The notes: a model not told the origin generated them from the letters alone. Shown: positions 1 to 8,771, numbered from the stretch's first letter. The stretch: DNA of 54,502 bases from an uncultured Flavobacteriaceae bacterium (GCA_947500585.1 CANMSN010000020.1:1-54502), one strand, 5' to 3'. Numbers and translations are program-made.

Positions 1-195
1 GAAGGTAGAGCCAAAGCAAATGGCATTACGGTAGAAGAATTACCAGCATTTTACGCAAAAAGAAACTTGTTGAACGAAATTATTACCCCAGATGATATTG
101 CTAATGGCGTATTTTCTTTTGTGGGTATTCTTGATAAATCAACAGGAAACATCATTAATGTTGATGGTGGTATGGCAAATGCTTTTGTTAGATAA
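1..195 (+). CDS. rhaD: C-terminus of RhaD-type bifunctional rhamnulose-1-phosphate aldolase / short-chain dehydrogenase (partial)
   Basis: Only the last 64 codons are in the window; the frame is open from base 1 and ends at TAA 193-195. The tail contains ITPDDIANGVFSF and TGNIINVDGGMANAFVR, the typical end of the short-chain dehydrogenase half of the fused aldolase/dehydrogenase of L-rhamnose catabolism. In that family the N-terminal half splits rhamnulose-1-phosphate to dihydroxyacetone phosphate and L-lactaldehyde, and the C-terminal SDR half oxidises lactaldehyde. The aldolase half is off-window, so the fusion is inferred from the tail and from the isomerase and kinase that follow. It could be a stand-alone SDR, but the context makes this less likely. 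Confidence 0.75.
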   Translation, partial: EGRAKANGITVEELPAFYAKRNLLNEIITPDDIANGVFSFVGILDKSTGNIINVDGGMANAFVR

Positions 196-232
196 GAATT
201 TGAGTGAGTATGTTTTTTAAAATAAAAATCCG

Positions 233-1513
233 ATGAAAATAGATCAAAACCAAATACAAAGCATAAATATAAAAGATATTGATTCACATCAAGAAAACTT
301 TGATTTTTTAGCTAACAAATTAAGTAAGCAAGGTCATAACGTTTTGGATATTGTTTCAAAATTAGCAGAATTTCAAGTGGCTATACCAAGTTGGGCATTA
401 GGTGCAGGTGGTACCCGTTTTGGACGTTTCTCTTTTTATGGAGAGCCATCAAATCTAGAACAAAAGATAGAAGATATTGGCGTTTTACATAGTTTAACTC
501 AAACAGCTGGAGCTGTGTCATTGCATATTCCTTGGGACATTCCTTCAGATTATACCGCTATAAAAGAACAAGCTGATGGGTTAAATATAAAATTTGACTC
601 CGTAAATTCTAATACCTTTCAGGATCAAAAAGACGCCAAAGAAAGTTATAAATATGGGTCTTTAAGCAATGTAAGTCAAGCAGTTCGTGAACAAGCTATT
701 GCTCATAATTTAGATGTTATCAATATTGGAAACAAATTAGGGTCTAAAAGCTTAACCGTTTGGTTAGCAGATGGCTCTTGTTTTCCTGGACAGAATAACT
801 TCCAAACAGCATTTCAAAACACAGAAGATAGTCTTAAAGCTATATATAAAGGCTTACCAGATGATTGGAAATTGTTAATTGAGTATAAACCATATGAACC
901 GAATTTTTATAGTACGGTTATTCAAGATTGGGGCGCTTCATTAATGCTAGCCAATTCATGCGGTAAACAAGCCTATACTTTGGTAGATTTAGGTCATCAC
1001 CTTCCGAATTCTAACATTGAGCAAATTGTTTCTATTTTACAATTGAAAGGCAAATTAGGAGGCTTCCACTTTAATGATAGTAAATATGGTGATGACGATT
1101 TAACCGTTGGAAGTATTAAGCCATATGCTTTATTCTTAATCTTTAATGAATTGGTTTACGGGATGCAAAACAATCCACAAAATCCAGATCTAGCGTGGAT
1201 GATTGATGCGAGTCATAACGTAAAAGATCCTTTAGAAGACTTAATTCAATCTTTAGAAGCCATTCAAGAAGCTTACGCTAAAGCATTACTTATTGACCAA
1301 TCGGCATTAAAAGCTGCTCAATCTCATAATGATGTGGTTAAATGTCAAGAAATTTTACAAGGTGCATACAGAACAGACGTGAGACCTTTACTCGAAAAAG
1401 CGCGTTTAAATAGTGGCGGCGTTTTAAATCCAATTAATGCCTACAGAGCTTTATATGTAAGAAGCGGTCTTATCAAAGAAAGAGGAAAAAACACAGTAGC
1501 TACAGGACTTTAA
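233..1513 (+). CDS. rhaI: L-rhamnose isomerase (sugar isomerase, TIM barrel)
   Basis: Predicted cytosolic enzyme of 426 aa converting L-rhamnose to L-rhamnulose, the first step of the pathway. The sequence fits the Pseudomonas stutzeri-type (RhaI) xylose-isomerase-like barrel rather than enterobacterial RhaA. Metal- and substrate-site-like segments are visible: HIPWDIPSDY near residue 97, EYKPYEPNFY near 216, DLGHHLPNSN near 253, GGFHFNDSKYGDDDL near 277 and WMIDASHNVKDPLED near 322. The ATG follows the upstream stop by 37 nt, and the kinase gene starts 10 nt after the stop, so the three genes form one operon. Family assignment is strong; the exact substrate rests on the operon. Confidence 0.88.
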   Translation: MKIDQNQIQSINIKDIDSHQENFDFLANKLSKQGHNVLDIVSKLAEFQVAIPSWALGAGGTRFGRFSFYGEPSNLEQKIEDIGVLHSLTQTAGAVSLHIPWDIPSDYTAIKEQADGLNIKFDSVNSNTFQDQKDAKESYKYGSLSNVSQAVREQAIAHNLDVINIGNKLGSKSLTVWLADGSCFPGQNNFQTAFQNTEDSLKAIYKGLPDDWKLLIEYKPYEPNFYSTVIQDWGASLMLANSCGKQAYTLVDLGHHLPNSNIEQIVSILQLKGKLGGFHFNDSKYGDDDLTVGSIKPYALFLIFNELVYGMQNNPQNPDLAWMIDASHNVKDPLEDLIQSLEAIQEAYAKALLIDQSALKAAQSHNDVVKCQEILQGAYRTDVRPLLEKARLNSGGVLNPINAYRALYVRSGLIKERGKNTVATGL

Positions 1514-1523
1514 TCTTTTAAAT

Positions 1524-2894
1524 ATGAAAAAGGTAACCGCAGTTTTTGATATTGGTAAAACCAATAAAAAGTTTTTTTTATTTGATAAAGATTTTAAAGA
1601 AGTTCATAAAGAATATATCTCTTTTGATGAAATTGAAGATGAGGACGGGCATCCAACAGAAAACCTTCTTGCATTACACAAATGGCTAAAAGCCGTTTTT
1701 AACCAAATCATTGAAGCTAAAGCGTTTGAGGTTAAAGCGATAAATTTTTCAACCTATGGAGCAAGTTTTGTACATATTGATGCACATGGCAATCCATTAA
1801 CACCACTTTACAATTATACAAAGCCACTACCCGAAAACATAGTTGCTGAATTTTTTGAAGCACATGGTCCTAGGGAAGCATTTCTTAGAGATACAGGTTG
1901 TGCAGATTTAAGTATGTTAAACTCTGGATTACAGTTGTATTGGTTGAAAAAAGCCAAGCCCGAGATTTATGGTAATATAAAATATTCGTTGCACCTGCCA
2001 CAATATCTTAGTTATATATTTACAGGTATTCCGTTAAGTGAATACACCAGTATTGGTTGTCACACCGCATTGTGGGATTACGGCAAAAAAGATTACCATA
2101 CTTGGGTGTATAAAGAAGAAATTGATAAAATTTTACCACCGATAGTTTCAACCGAAACCAGTATAAATATGAACTACAATGGTAGCCGGATCAAAATAGG
2201 CGTTGGTATACATGATAGTTCGGCAGCATTACTTCCTTATGTAAGAAGTATCAAAAAAAAGTTTGTTTTAGTATCTACAGGCACATGGAGTATTGTTTTT
2301 AATCCGTTTACAGAAAAGCCAATTTCTGAAGAGATTAATAATAAAGATACCATTAATTATATGCGTATTAATGGTAAGCCTGTTAAGGCAACGCGCATGT
2401 TTTTAGGAAATGAATACAAAGTTCAGGTCAAAAAACTTGATAAACATTTTGGTGTTAACAGTGATTATCACCGGAGTGTTAAGTTTGATTATGATACGTA
2501 TTTTGAAATTATTCAAGACTTTAAACATTGTTACAGATGGGAGAGTACTACAGATGTTGATATGCCTGAGAAAACTCATATCTCTTACCATAAATACGAA
2601 CACGCCTACCATCAGTTAATGATAGAACTAGTAATGCTACAAATTAAATCCATAAAAGAAGCTTTAGTCAACAATAGTATTGCTCGAATTTATGTAGATG
2701 GTGGTTTTAGCAATAATGATATTTATATAAAGTTGTTATCTCATCACTTTAAGGATAAAAAATTAAGTACTACCGATGCATCACTTGGTTCAGCTTTAGG
2801 TGCTGCCATTTCAATTTCAGACAATAAACTGAATTCAAAATTTTTAAAACAGAACTATGCACTTAAAAAACATGTGCCTTTTATTTTGAAATAA
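1524..2894 (+). CDS. FGGY-family carbohydrate kinase, probable rhamnulokinase
   Basis: A 456-aa ASKHA-fold sugar kinase. The N-terminal phosphate loop reads FDIGKTNKKFFLFD (residues 8-21), a second nucleotide-binding segment VSTGTWS lies near residue 250, and the adenosine motif YVDGGFSNND near 390 is followed by GSALGAA near 422. In this operon it most likely phosphorylates L-rhamnulose to feed the aldolase encoded upstream. It is 10 nt downstream of the isomerase and 39 nt upstream of the permease. The sequence differs from classical RhaB, so the substrate is inferred from context, and no gene symbol is given. Confidence 0.82.
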   Translation: MKKVTAVFDIGKTNKKFFLFDKDFKEVHKEYISFDEIEDEDGHPTENLLALHKWLKAVFNQIIEAKAFEVKAINFSTYGASFVHIDAHGNPLTPLYNYTKPLPENIVAEFFEAHGPREAFLRDTGCADLSMLNSGLQLYWLKKAKPEIYGNIKYSLHLPQYLSYIFTGIPLSEYTSIGCHTALWDYGKKDYHTWVYKEEIDKILPPIVSTETSINMNYNGSRIKIGVGIHDSSAALLPYVRSIKKKFVLVSTGTWSIVFNPFTEKPISEEINNKDTINYMRINGKPVKATRMFLGNEYKVQVKKLDKHFGVNSDYHRSVKFDYDTYFEIIQDFKHCYRWESTTDVDMPEKTHISYHKYEHAYHQLMIELVMLQIKSIKEALVNNSIARIYVDGGFSNNDIYIKLLSHHFKDKKLSTTDASLGSALGAAISISDNKLNSKFLKQNYALKKHVPFILK

Positions 2895-2933
2895 TTTATA
2901 TAGAATACCAATACTAAATAAAACTAAATAATT

Positions 2934-4340
2934 ATGAGCCAATTTAACATTGAAGAAGACATTGAAAATATAGTAGGAGGAGAATTTGAAAGAACTCCCG
3001 TACCTAAATCTAAACTTAAAGGTTGGAAAAGTTTTATAGGCATGTATGCTGGAGAGCATGCAGCAGGTACTGAATTTATGATAGGCCCCTTGTTCTTAAC
3101 AGCGGGTGTTAGTGCTTTTGATTTGATTGTTGGATTATTAATAGGAAATCTATTAGCTGTTTTAAGTTGGAGATTTTTAACTGCTGAAATTGCTATTAAG
3201 AATAGATTGACATTATATTTTCAATTAGAAAAAATCTGTGGCAAAAAACTAGTAACAGGTTACAATTTAGCCAATGGTATTTTGTTTTGCTTTTTAGCAG
3301 GTTCTATGATAACTGTTTCGGCCACAGCGGTAGGTATTCCATTTGATATGCCGATGCCAAAGCTAACCGACACTATGCCTAATGGTGCAACTTGGATTAT
3401 CATTGTTATTCTTCTTGGGGCAGTTATTTCTATTATTGCAGCACGTGGCTATGATACGGTAACAAAAGCGGCTAACTGGATGTCACCAATAATTGTTGTC
3501 GCTTTTATTGCTTGTGGAATAGTTGCTCTAAATCAATTAGAAGTAAGTAGTTTTTCTGATTTTTGGAATATTTGGGGAGAAGGCGCTGAGCCATTTCCGG
3601 GACAAATAAAATTTACATTTTGGCATGTTGTGATATGGTCTTGGTTTGCAAATGGAGCGATGCATATTGGTATGTCTGATTTATCAGTATTTAGATTTGC
3701 TAAGAAAGCAAAAGCAGGTTGGGCAACGTCTGCAGGGATGTACGTAGGTCATTACATGGCTTGGATAGCTGCAGCATTGTTATATACAGTGTACTTAAAA
3801 TCTCCAGAGGCACAAGCTTTTTTAAGTAGTGGAGATGCACCACCAGTAGCACCAGGGCCATTAGCAAATAATGCTATTGGTATTTTTGGAATAATTGCGG
3901 TTGTACTAGCAGGGTGGACAACTGCCAACCCAACTATTTATAGGGCTGGATTAGCGTTTCAAGCTATTTTACCAAAATTATCAACTGCTAAAGTGACAAT
4001 TTTAGCAGGAACGGTGGCTACAATAGCTGGATTATTTCCTGCTTTTGCCATGAAACTTTTAGGTTTTGTTGCACTCTATGGGTTTATTTTAGCGCCTTTT
4101 GGAGCGGTTATAGTATTTGAACATTTCTTCCATAGAAAGGTTGGCATAGTCAAAAACTATGCTGAAGTAGCTAATTTGTCATTCAATAAATCTGTGTTTT
4201 GGGCTTGGGCCATTAGCTTTGGAATATTCTACTTTATATCCGTTCAATTTGATGTGTTTTTATCTTTTGTGACATTACCTGCTTGGTTATTATGTGGGGT
4301 TTTGTTTTTAGTATTTAGTAAGTATTATCAGAAAAATTAG
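2934..4340 (+). CDS. NCS1-like (purine-cytosine permease-like) transporter in the rhamnose operon
   Basis: A 468-aa inner-membrane protein with about 12 hydrophobic segments separated by short loops. The N-terminal part (KGWKSFIGMYAGEHAAGTEF, then FDLIVGLLIGNLLAVLSWRF) and ARGYDTVTKAANW near residue 180 resemble nucleobase:cation symporters (NCS1, CodB-like). It follows the kinase by 39 nt on the same strand and is the last gene before the insertion sequence. Its position suggests L-rhamnose or rhamnoside import, unusual for a family known for nucleobases. It may instead carry a base, but the nucleobase genes lie beyond the insertion sequence. Transporter call strong, substrate unresolved. 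Confidence 0.7.
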   Translation: MSQFNIEEDIENIVGGEFERTPVPKSKLKGWKSFIGMYAGEHAAGTEFMIGPLFLTAGVSAFDLIVGLLIGNLLAVLSWRFLTAEIAIKNRLTLYFQLEKICGKKLVTGYNLANGILFCFLAGSMITVSATAVGIPFDMPMPKLTDTMPNGATWIIIVILLGAVISIIAARGYDTVTKAANWMSPIIVVAFIACGIVALNQLEVSSFSDFWNIWGEGAEPFPGQIKFTFWHVVIWSWFANGAMHIGMSDLSVFRFAKKAKAGWATSAGMYVGHYMAWIAAALLYTVYLKSPEAQAFLSSGDAPPVAPGPLANNAIGIFGIIAVVLAGWTTANPTIYRAGLAFQAILPKLSTAKVTILAGTVATIAGLFPAFAMKLLGFVALYGFILAPFGAVIVFEHFFHRKVGIVKNYAEVANLSFNKSVFWAWAISFGIFYFISVQFDVFLSFVTLPAWLLCGVLFLVFSKYYQKN

Positions 4341-4587
4341 AAGAGTTTTGTATTCAAAATTTCTAAAAGCTATCACCAATAATTCTTAAAAAAGGATTGC
4401 ATAAGTAGCTTGATTAATATTATCCAGCTGTTCTAACTTTAATATTTCTATATCTATAAATTATCACTTTTATAGAGTTTTTTTAGGTTTCTTTAAATTC
4501 ATTAATTTCATAGTATTGTTGATCAAGATTTAGTTTTAATACATTAAATTAAAATTATAAAACATTAAAAATCAATATTTTAACCCC
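4341..4587. other. AT-rich intergenic spacer between rhamnose operon and insertion sequence
   Basis: About 250 nt of strongly AT-rich sequence with no credible ORF, hairpin terminator or RNA gene. It separates the permease stop from the left end of the insertion sequence. Nothing else recognised. Confidence 0.5.
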
Positions 4588-4672
4588 TATTCGGTGCGTG
4601 TTTTTATGGATCATTCTCAAAAGTTGTGTGTGAGAATTGAAATAAGGTTCCTAATTTTGCTAAAAAAAAGAT

Positions 4673-5026
4673 TTGGACAATTATTTAGAGCTACTCAAAC
4701 TTATTTTACCTGAATTCTTAATCAATCACTTTGATTTAGTAAATAATACTAAAAATGGCGAAGTGATGCACCTTTATTTTGAAGAGCGTAACACTATGCC
4801 TAAAGAAGAATCTTCCCGTATTTTAATCGCTCATGGGTTTCATAAGCAAATAACCATCCAAGATTTTCCGCTCAGAGGAAACACAGTTTATTTGCATGTA
4901 AAGCGGCGAAGATGGCTTGATAAAGCAACGAAACAAGTTGTACAAAGAGACTGGAATTTAGTTGCACAGGGAACACGGATGACCACCGAGTTCGCTGCTT
5001 TTTTAAAAGAAATTAATAGATACTAA
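4673..5026 (+). CDS. ISAon1-type transposase N-region protein (ORF A)
   Basis: A 117-aa protein read from a TTG start. The segments LLKLILPEFLINHFDLV, QDFPLRGNTVYLHVKRRRW and RDWNLVAQGTRMTTEFAAFL are typical of the short N-terminal protein of ISAon1-type elements, which supplies the zinc-finger/DNA-binding part of an ISL3 transposase. It ends in KEINRY at TAA 5024-5026, exactly where the catalytic ORF opens in the +1 frame. No ATG precedes the conserved start, so TTG 4673 is the best choice. Function is inferred from family resemblance. Confidence 0.8.
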   Translation: MDNYLELLKLILPEFLINHFDLVNNTKNGEVMHLYFEERNTMPKEESSRILIAHGFHKQITIQDFPLRGNTVYLHVKRRRWLDKATKQVVQRDWNLVAQGTRMTTEFAAFLKEINRY

Positions 5027-5999
5027 AGCTTCTGATTGCCATACTATAGCTGGGTTTTATAACGTTGATGGCAAAAAACTCAGTAGACAATACAGAGACT
5101 ATCTTAGGGAGTTTAAAGATTGGAAACAAAAACCACACGCCAAACAATGGCTTATCTTTCCAGAAAATATAGGGGCTTACCTATCTATTGATGAAACAGC
5201 TCTTTCTAAAGGTGAACTCTATACCATAATCACAAATAAAAAAGCTAAAGGAAACAAAGGTAGCATTGTAGCAATTTTTGCTGGTACAAAAGTAGAGCCT
5301 ATTATAAAGCAGCTTCTTACAATATCAGCTAAAAAAAGAGCAATGGTTAAAGAAATCACATTAGATATGGCCAACTCAATGAAAACTATAGCAAAAACAT
5401 GCTTCCCAAAAGCCATACAAGTTACAGATCGTTTTCATGTGCAAAAGCTTGCACTAGAAGCATTGCAAGACATTAGAATTAAACACAGATGGGACGCAAT
5501 AGACTTAGAGAATGAAGCCATAAAAAAAGCCAGATTGACTAACCAAACATACAGACCACGCCTGTTTAGTAATGGTGAGACTAGAAAAGAACTCTTGGCA
5601 AGAAGTAGTTATTTACTCTACAAAGCGCCATCAAACTGGACCAAAAATCAATATGAGAGAAGTAAAATAATGTTTCAAGAATATCCCGACATAAAAATGG
5701 CTTTTAATTTGGTACAAGGTCTCAGAAATATTTTCAATACTACTAAATCAATAGAAGTAGCGTATACAAAACTCGCACACTGGTATAAAGATGTGGAACA
5801 ATCTGGTTTTAGTGCGTTCAATACAATAGCAAATACGATAACATTAAACTATCGATCTATACTAAACTATTTTATTAATAGAAGTACCAATGGCTCAGCG
5901 GAATCTTTTAATGCTAAAATTAAAGCTTTTAGAGCGCAATTTAGAGGTGTGAAAAATATTGAATTCTTCCTCTTTAGATTAACGACTATTTTTGCTTAA
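5007..5999 (+). CDS. ISL3/ISAon1-type DDE transposase catalytic domain (ORF B, no obvious start codon)
   Basis: The open frame runs from after an in-frame TAA (5004-5006) to TAA 5997-5999, about 330 codons. It contains LSIDETALSKGELYTI (first catalytic Asp), LDMANSMKTIAKTCFP and VTDRFHVQKLALEAL (second Asp region), and NGSAESFNAKIKAFRAQFRG (C-terminal Glu motif), so all three DDE positions appear present. The first in-frame ATG (5343) lies after the first catalytic Asp, so initiation there would give a dead protein. Expression probably needs +1 frameshifting from ORF A or a non-ATG restart around 5007-5022. No internal stop is seen, so the copy may be active. Confidence 0.82.
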   Translation, partial: KKLIDTKASDCHTIAGFYNVDGKKLSRQYRDYLREFKDWKQKPHAKQWLIFPENIGAYLSIDETALSKGELYTIITNKKAKGNKGSIVAIFAGTKVEPIIKQLLTISAKKRAMVKEITLDMANSMKTIAKTCFPKAIQVTDRFHVQKLALEALQDIRIKHRWDAIDLENEAIKKARLTNQTYRPRLFSNGETRKELLARSSYLLYKAPSNWTKNQYERSKIMFQEYPDIKMAFNLVQGLRNIFNTTKSIEVAYTKLAHWYKDVEQSGFSAFNTIANTITLNYRSILNYFINRSTNGSAESFNAKIKAFRAQFRGVKNIEFFLFRLTTIFA

Positions 6000-6047
6000 A
6001 CACAACAATTAGGAATGATCCGTTTTTATTTTTAAAAAACACGCACC

Positions 6048-6315
6048 GAATAACGCACCTATTTGATGCTATTATTTGATATCAATTGAAAGTAATTAAA
6101 ATGAAAAAGTCCATAAACACTACGTTTATGGACTTTTTGAATAATCTTGAAGTAATTCCAGTGACCGGGTTGGGGTCTGAACTTGAATTTTAATATATTG
6201 ATATTCAAAAAGTTATAATTGATATGATTAGGTAGCTCACCGAATAGCGCACCTAATTTTAGCATTAATGTAAAATGAACTTAATTAAAAGTAAATTTAT
6301 GCAAAAATATTCAAT
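6048..6315. repeat. Dispersed ~265-bp intergenic repeat, copy 1
   Basis: Begins GAATAACGCACCTATTTGATGC and ends GCAAAAATATTCAAT. It matches 53855-54112 in the same orientation over nearly its whole length. Each copy carries two direct copies of GAATARCGCACCTA (here 6048 and 6242), a central hairpin, the block GTGACCGGGTTGGGGTCTGA (6161-6180), and TTTTAATATATTGATATTCA. No protein is credibly encoded. The right end of the insertion sequence overlaps its first bases. It may be a non-autonomous mobile repeat or a structured intergenic element. Confidence 0.85.
6104..6138. terminator. Perfect 15-bp hairpin with A/T flanks inside repeat copy 1
   Basis: AAAAAGTCCATAAAC (6104-6118) pairs exactly with GTTTATGGACTTTTT (6124-6138) around a 5-nt loop. 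The A-tract/T-tract layout suits a bidirectional intrinsic terminator between the + strand transposase and the - strand gene ending at 6496. The equivalent stem in the second repeat copy has a paired base change (T-A to C-G), which supports a real structure. Confidence 0.75.
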
Positions 6316-6495
6316 GTGTAATACAGTGCATATATCTTTATTGAAACTATTAGTGCTATCTAATCTATTGAAAAGTAATAAAAAGCATGATCTAGATTTA
6401 ACAGTTATGTGGCTCAGTAATGAAATGGTATGAATATTGGGTTTAACTTAAAAAAATATAATGTTATATTTAGTAAAATAGAAAAATTTGGCGTT
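6316..6495. other. Non-coding spacer after repeat copy 1
   Basis: About 180 AT-rich bases between the repeat and the stop of the minus-strand gene. No ORF, hairpin or further repeat was recognised. Confidence 0.45.
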
Positions 6496-7575
6496 TTAAA
6501 TTGAACAATTTACTAAAGATAAGATGTCTTGTTCATAATCAACAAAACGTATTTCTGAAATATTTAATTTATTTTGCTCATCAATATTCATTAAAGAAAA
6601 ATAAACATTTTCTTTCCAGGCTTCTCTGCTATTGGGAGATAATTTTACGACCTGTTCAACAATGCCTTTGTTTAAGTTCATAAAAAAAATTTCTTCATTT
6701 GAAATAGGTTGCTCATTATACTGAATACCTTTGTTGGACTGGCAAAAAAATAGTGGGATAGCAGTTAGGTGAGGGTCTATTTTAAAAACTCTAATGAAAC
6801 CTTGTTTGTTAATTGAAGAACTTCCATTTATTATTTTAAAAAAATCACTTACAGTTTTGGTTTTTTCAGGGTTATTGTCTTTAAAGTCCAGTTTTTCATA
6901 ATAGAAAAACTCAAAAAGTTTTTGCCAAAAAGTAATTGTCGTATTATAGTTTGGCAAATAAATGGAGTAGGTGAATTTTTCTTTCAACTCGTTTTCTATT
7001 ATATTAATATTTTTATCGTTTCTAATTTTATCTAAAATAGTGAGCTCATTTTCTTGAAAATTTTTTAATATTATTCTAAATAGCCTATTCATTATATAGT
7101 CAATGTCATTTTTGGATTTTCCTTTGATTGACCAGAATATTTCTCCAGGCTCATGAAGTAAAGCTATAAACTTATTGGCCTTGGAGCTCCATTCTATGAG
7201 TTCTTCATAATCATCATTATTTGCAAACACAGATTTGTTTTTGTCTTTTTTTTTCAAGAGCTCATAGGCATGGTTAAAAGTCTCATCCAGTTTATTATAT
7301 AGTGGATCTTTCGGTGATAGTCTTTGTCTTAGTATTTTAATTATTTCTTCTTTTAAGTTTTCAGACATGGGTTTTTCATAAGCAACCCCACCAGATTTTA
7401 AGACTTGATTCAAATAAGGTCGCATATTTTTTACTTCTTTGTCACTATAGTGTCCTGGAGATTCCACAATAGCTTCTGCTAAATCATTTTGAAATCTAAA
7501 AAAAGGTTTTTTCTCATTTGTGTTGTTATGGTATACTTCTTTCTCAAAAAGTAGATAATTCAAATCTTCTTTCAT
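6496..7575 (-). CDS. Unrecognised 359-aa protein
   Basis: A long, clean minus-strand frame from ATG 7575 to TAA 6496. The protein is Lys/Glu/Asn-rich, has no signal peptide or membrane segment, and looks cytosolic and mostly helical, with charged stretches near residues 60-200. No motif was recognised. The only notable segments are FFRFQNDLAEAIVESPGHYSD near residue 25 and the C-terminal RFVDYEQDILSL. It stands alone between the dispersed repeat and the pyrimidine operon and is transcribed against it, which looks like cargo acquired with the repeat/IS boundary. Its base composition appears more AT-rich than the catabolic genes. No function is proposed. Confidence 0.6.
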   Translation of the reverse strand: MKEDLNYLLFEKEVYHNNTNEKKPFFRFQNDLAEAIVESPGHYSDKEVKNMRPYLNQVLKSGGVAYEKPMSENLKEEIIKILRQRLSPKDPLYNKLDETFNHAYELLKKKDKNKSVFANNDDYEELIEWSSKANKFIALLHEPGEIFWSIKGKSKNDIDYIMNRLFRIILKNFQENELTILDKIRNDKNINIIENELKEKFTYSIYLPNYNTTITFWQKLFEFFYYEKLDFKDNNPEKTKTVSDFFKIINGSSSINKQGFIRVFKIDPHLTAIPLFFCQSNKGIQYNEQPISNEEIFFMNLNKGIVEQVVKLSPNSREAWKENVYFSLMNIDEQNKLNISEIRFVDYEQDILSLVNCSI

Positions 7576-7892
7576 CTTAAAACGATATTATTCTTTGATT
7601 TTTACTTCACAAATATAGAGAAAGTTTTTTTTTGAATATTTTTTCAATAATTATTTTTATAAACTAAATATTGCATTATATTTGTTTTATTAACTTAAAT
7701 ATAAACTATAATTAAGTATATTAATTTGAAAAATATACTTTTAATTCAATATAGTAACTCATTTAAACTTATGTGGTTTTGAGTTAAATTAAGATGAATT
7801 CGTTTTTAAAATGAGCATAAGCTCAAATCTAAATGACTTTTCTAATTAGAGTTAGAGGTGATTTAATTTTTAGATGGCTTAAAGAAAAAAAT
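7576..7892. promoter_or_regulatory. AT-rich divergent intergenic region upstream of the pyrimidine operon
   Basis: About 320 nt separate two divergently transcribed genes, so promoters for both should lie here. TATATTTG at 7677-7684 fits the Bacteroidota -7 pattern TAnnTTTG on the + strand, but I see no convincing TTG element at the expected -33 distance. No AGTMAAGGGG-type box like those at 19491, 30481 and 38134 is present, so this operon is probably controlled differently. Confidence 0.35.
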
Positions 7893-8771
7893 ATGAATAG
7901 AAAAATATTAGAGTCTGAGTTAATCTTAAATAAAGACGGTAGTGTATTCCATTTGCATCTCAAACCAGGTCAGGTTGCCAATACTGTTATTTTAGTGGGC
8001 GATCCAAACCGTATTGAAGTGATAGCTTCTTTTATGTCTTCAATTGAATTTAAAATTAGTAATAGAGAATATGTTTCGTTAACAGGGAATTATAATGGAA
8101 AAAGAATTACTGCTGTATCTACAGGAGTAGGGATTGGAAATATTGATATTGTTATGAACGAATTAGATGCCCTTGTTAATATCGATTTTGATACTAGGGA
8201 AATAAAGAAGCGGCAAATCAGTCTGAATTTTATCAGAATAGGTACATCAGGAAGTCTTCAAAAAAACCTTCCAGTCAATTCTTATGTTATTTCAGAAAAG
8301 TCCGTTGGTTTTGACAATCTTCTCTATTTCTACAAGGAAAGTAAAAATGTTATCAATGAAAAATTCTCAGTATTCATGCGCGTGTTGGTAAAGGAACACT
8401 CCATATATCTGTGTCCTTATGTTATTGACGCATCAGAAGATTTTGTAAACAAACTTAAAAGTGACAAAACACAATTAGGAATAACAGTCACATCTCCAGG
8501 ATTTTATGTACCACAGGGAAGAGAGCTGCGCTTAAGTGCTAAACTAGAAAATATTAATGAAGTGCTATCCCATTTCGAAGAGGATGGTCTTAGAATAACT
8601 AATTATGAAATGGAAAGTTCAGCAATGTATGGTTTGGCCAAAATGCTAGGGCACAAAGCAGTAGCTATCTGTTTAATCATTGCCAATAGGTTGAATAAAA
8701 ACGCAAATCAAAATTATCGAGAAGATATGAAAGGTTTAATTCTCTATACTTTGAAAAGAATAACAAGTTGA
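7893..8771 (+). CDS. Nucleoside phosphorylase (uridine phosphorylase-like)
   Basis: A 292-aa NP-I family enzyme, predicted to split a nucleoside with phosphate into base and (deoxy)ribose-1-phosphate. Visible motifs are ILVGDPNRIE near residue 33 (phosphate loop), STGVGIGNIDIV near 75, FIRIGTSGSLQ near 113 and NYEMESSAMYGLA near 238 (ribose/base site). The frame is open from ATG 7833, but the ATG at 7893 is chosen because the family usually starts just before ELILNKDGSV and because A-rich sequence precedes it. It heads the uracil catabolism operon, whose last gene is phosphopentomutase, making uridine a likely substrate. Base specificity cannot be fixed from sequence alone. Confidence 0.82.
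   Translation: MNRKILESELILNKDGSVFHLHLKPGQVANTVILVGDPNRIEVIASFMSSIEFKISNREYVSLTGNYNGKRITAVSTGVGIGNIDIVMNELDALVNIDFDTREIKKRQISLNFIRIGTSGSLQKNLPVNSYVISEKSVGFDNLLYFYKESKNVINEKFSVFMRVLVKEHSIYLCPYVIDASEDFVNKLKSDKTQLGITVTSPGFYVPQGRELRLSAKLENINEVLSHFEEDGLRITNYEMESSAMYGLAKMLGHKAVAICLIIANRLNKNANQNYREDMKGLILYTLKRITS

Larger units (their letters stand above)
4588..6052 (+). mobile_element. ISAon1-like (ISL3-type) insertion sequence
   Basis: A 1465-bp element bounded by perfect 18-bp terminal inverted repeats: TATTCGGTGCGTGTTTTT at 4588-4605 and its reverse complement at 6035-6052. Similarity continues imperfectly inward (TGGATCATTC on the left, GGAATGATCC on the right). It carries a short N-region ORF and a DDE transposase ORF in a different frame. 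No target-site duplication is evident: the 8 bases on the left are TTAACCCC and on the right ACGCACCT. The right end shares GAATA with the adjoining dispersed repeat, so the boundary is ambiguous by a few bases. Confidence 0.88.

Noticed and set aside
2403..2619. Overlapping short frames on both strands inside the kinase gene
   Set aside because: Both are out-of-frame shadows of the FGGY kinase with no independent support.
4588..6052. Target-site duplication of the insertion sequence
   Set aside because: The bases flanking the 18-bp ends (TTAACCCC on the left, ACGCACCT on the right) do not match, so no duplication is claimed.
6059..6265. Minus-strand 68-codon frame across repeat copy 1
   Set aside because: It runs through the structured non-coding repeat, including the hairpin; the counterpart in copy 2 carries many substitutions and length changes and gives no reported long frame. 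It looks like a chance frame.
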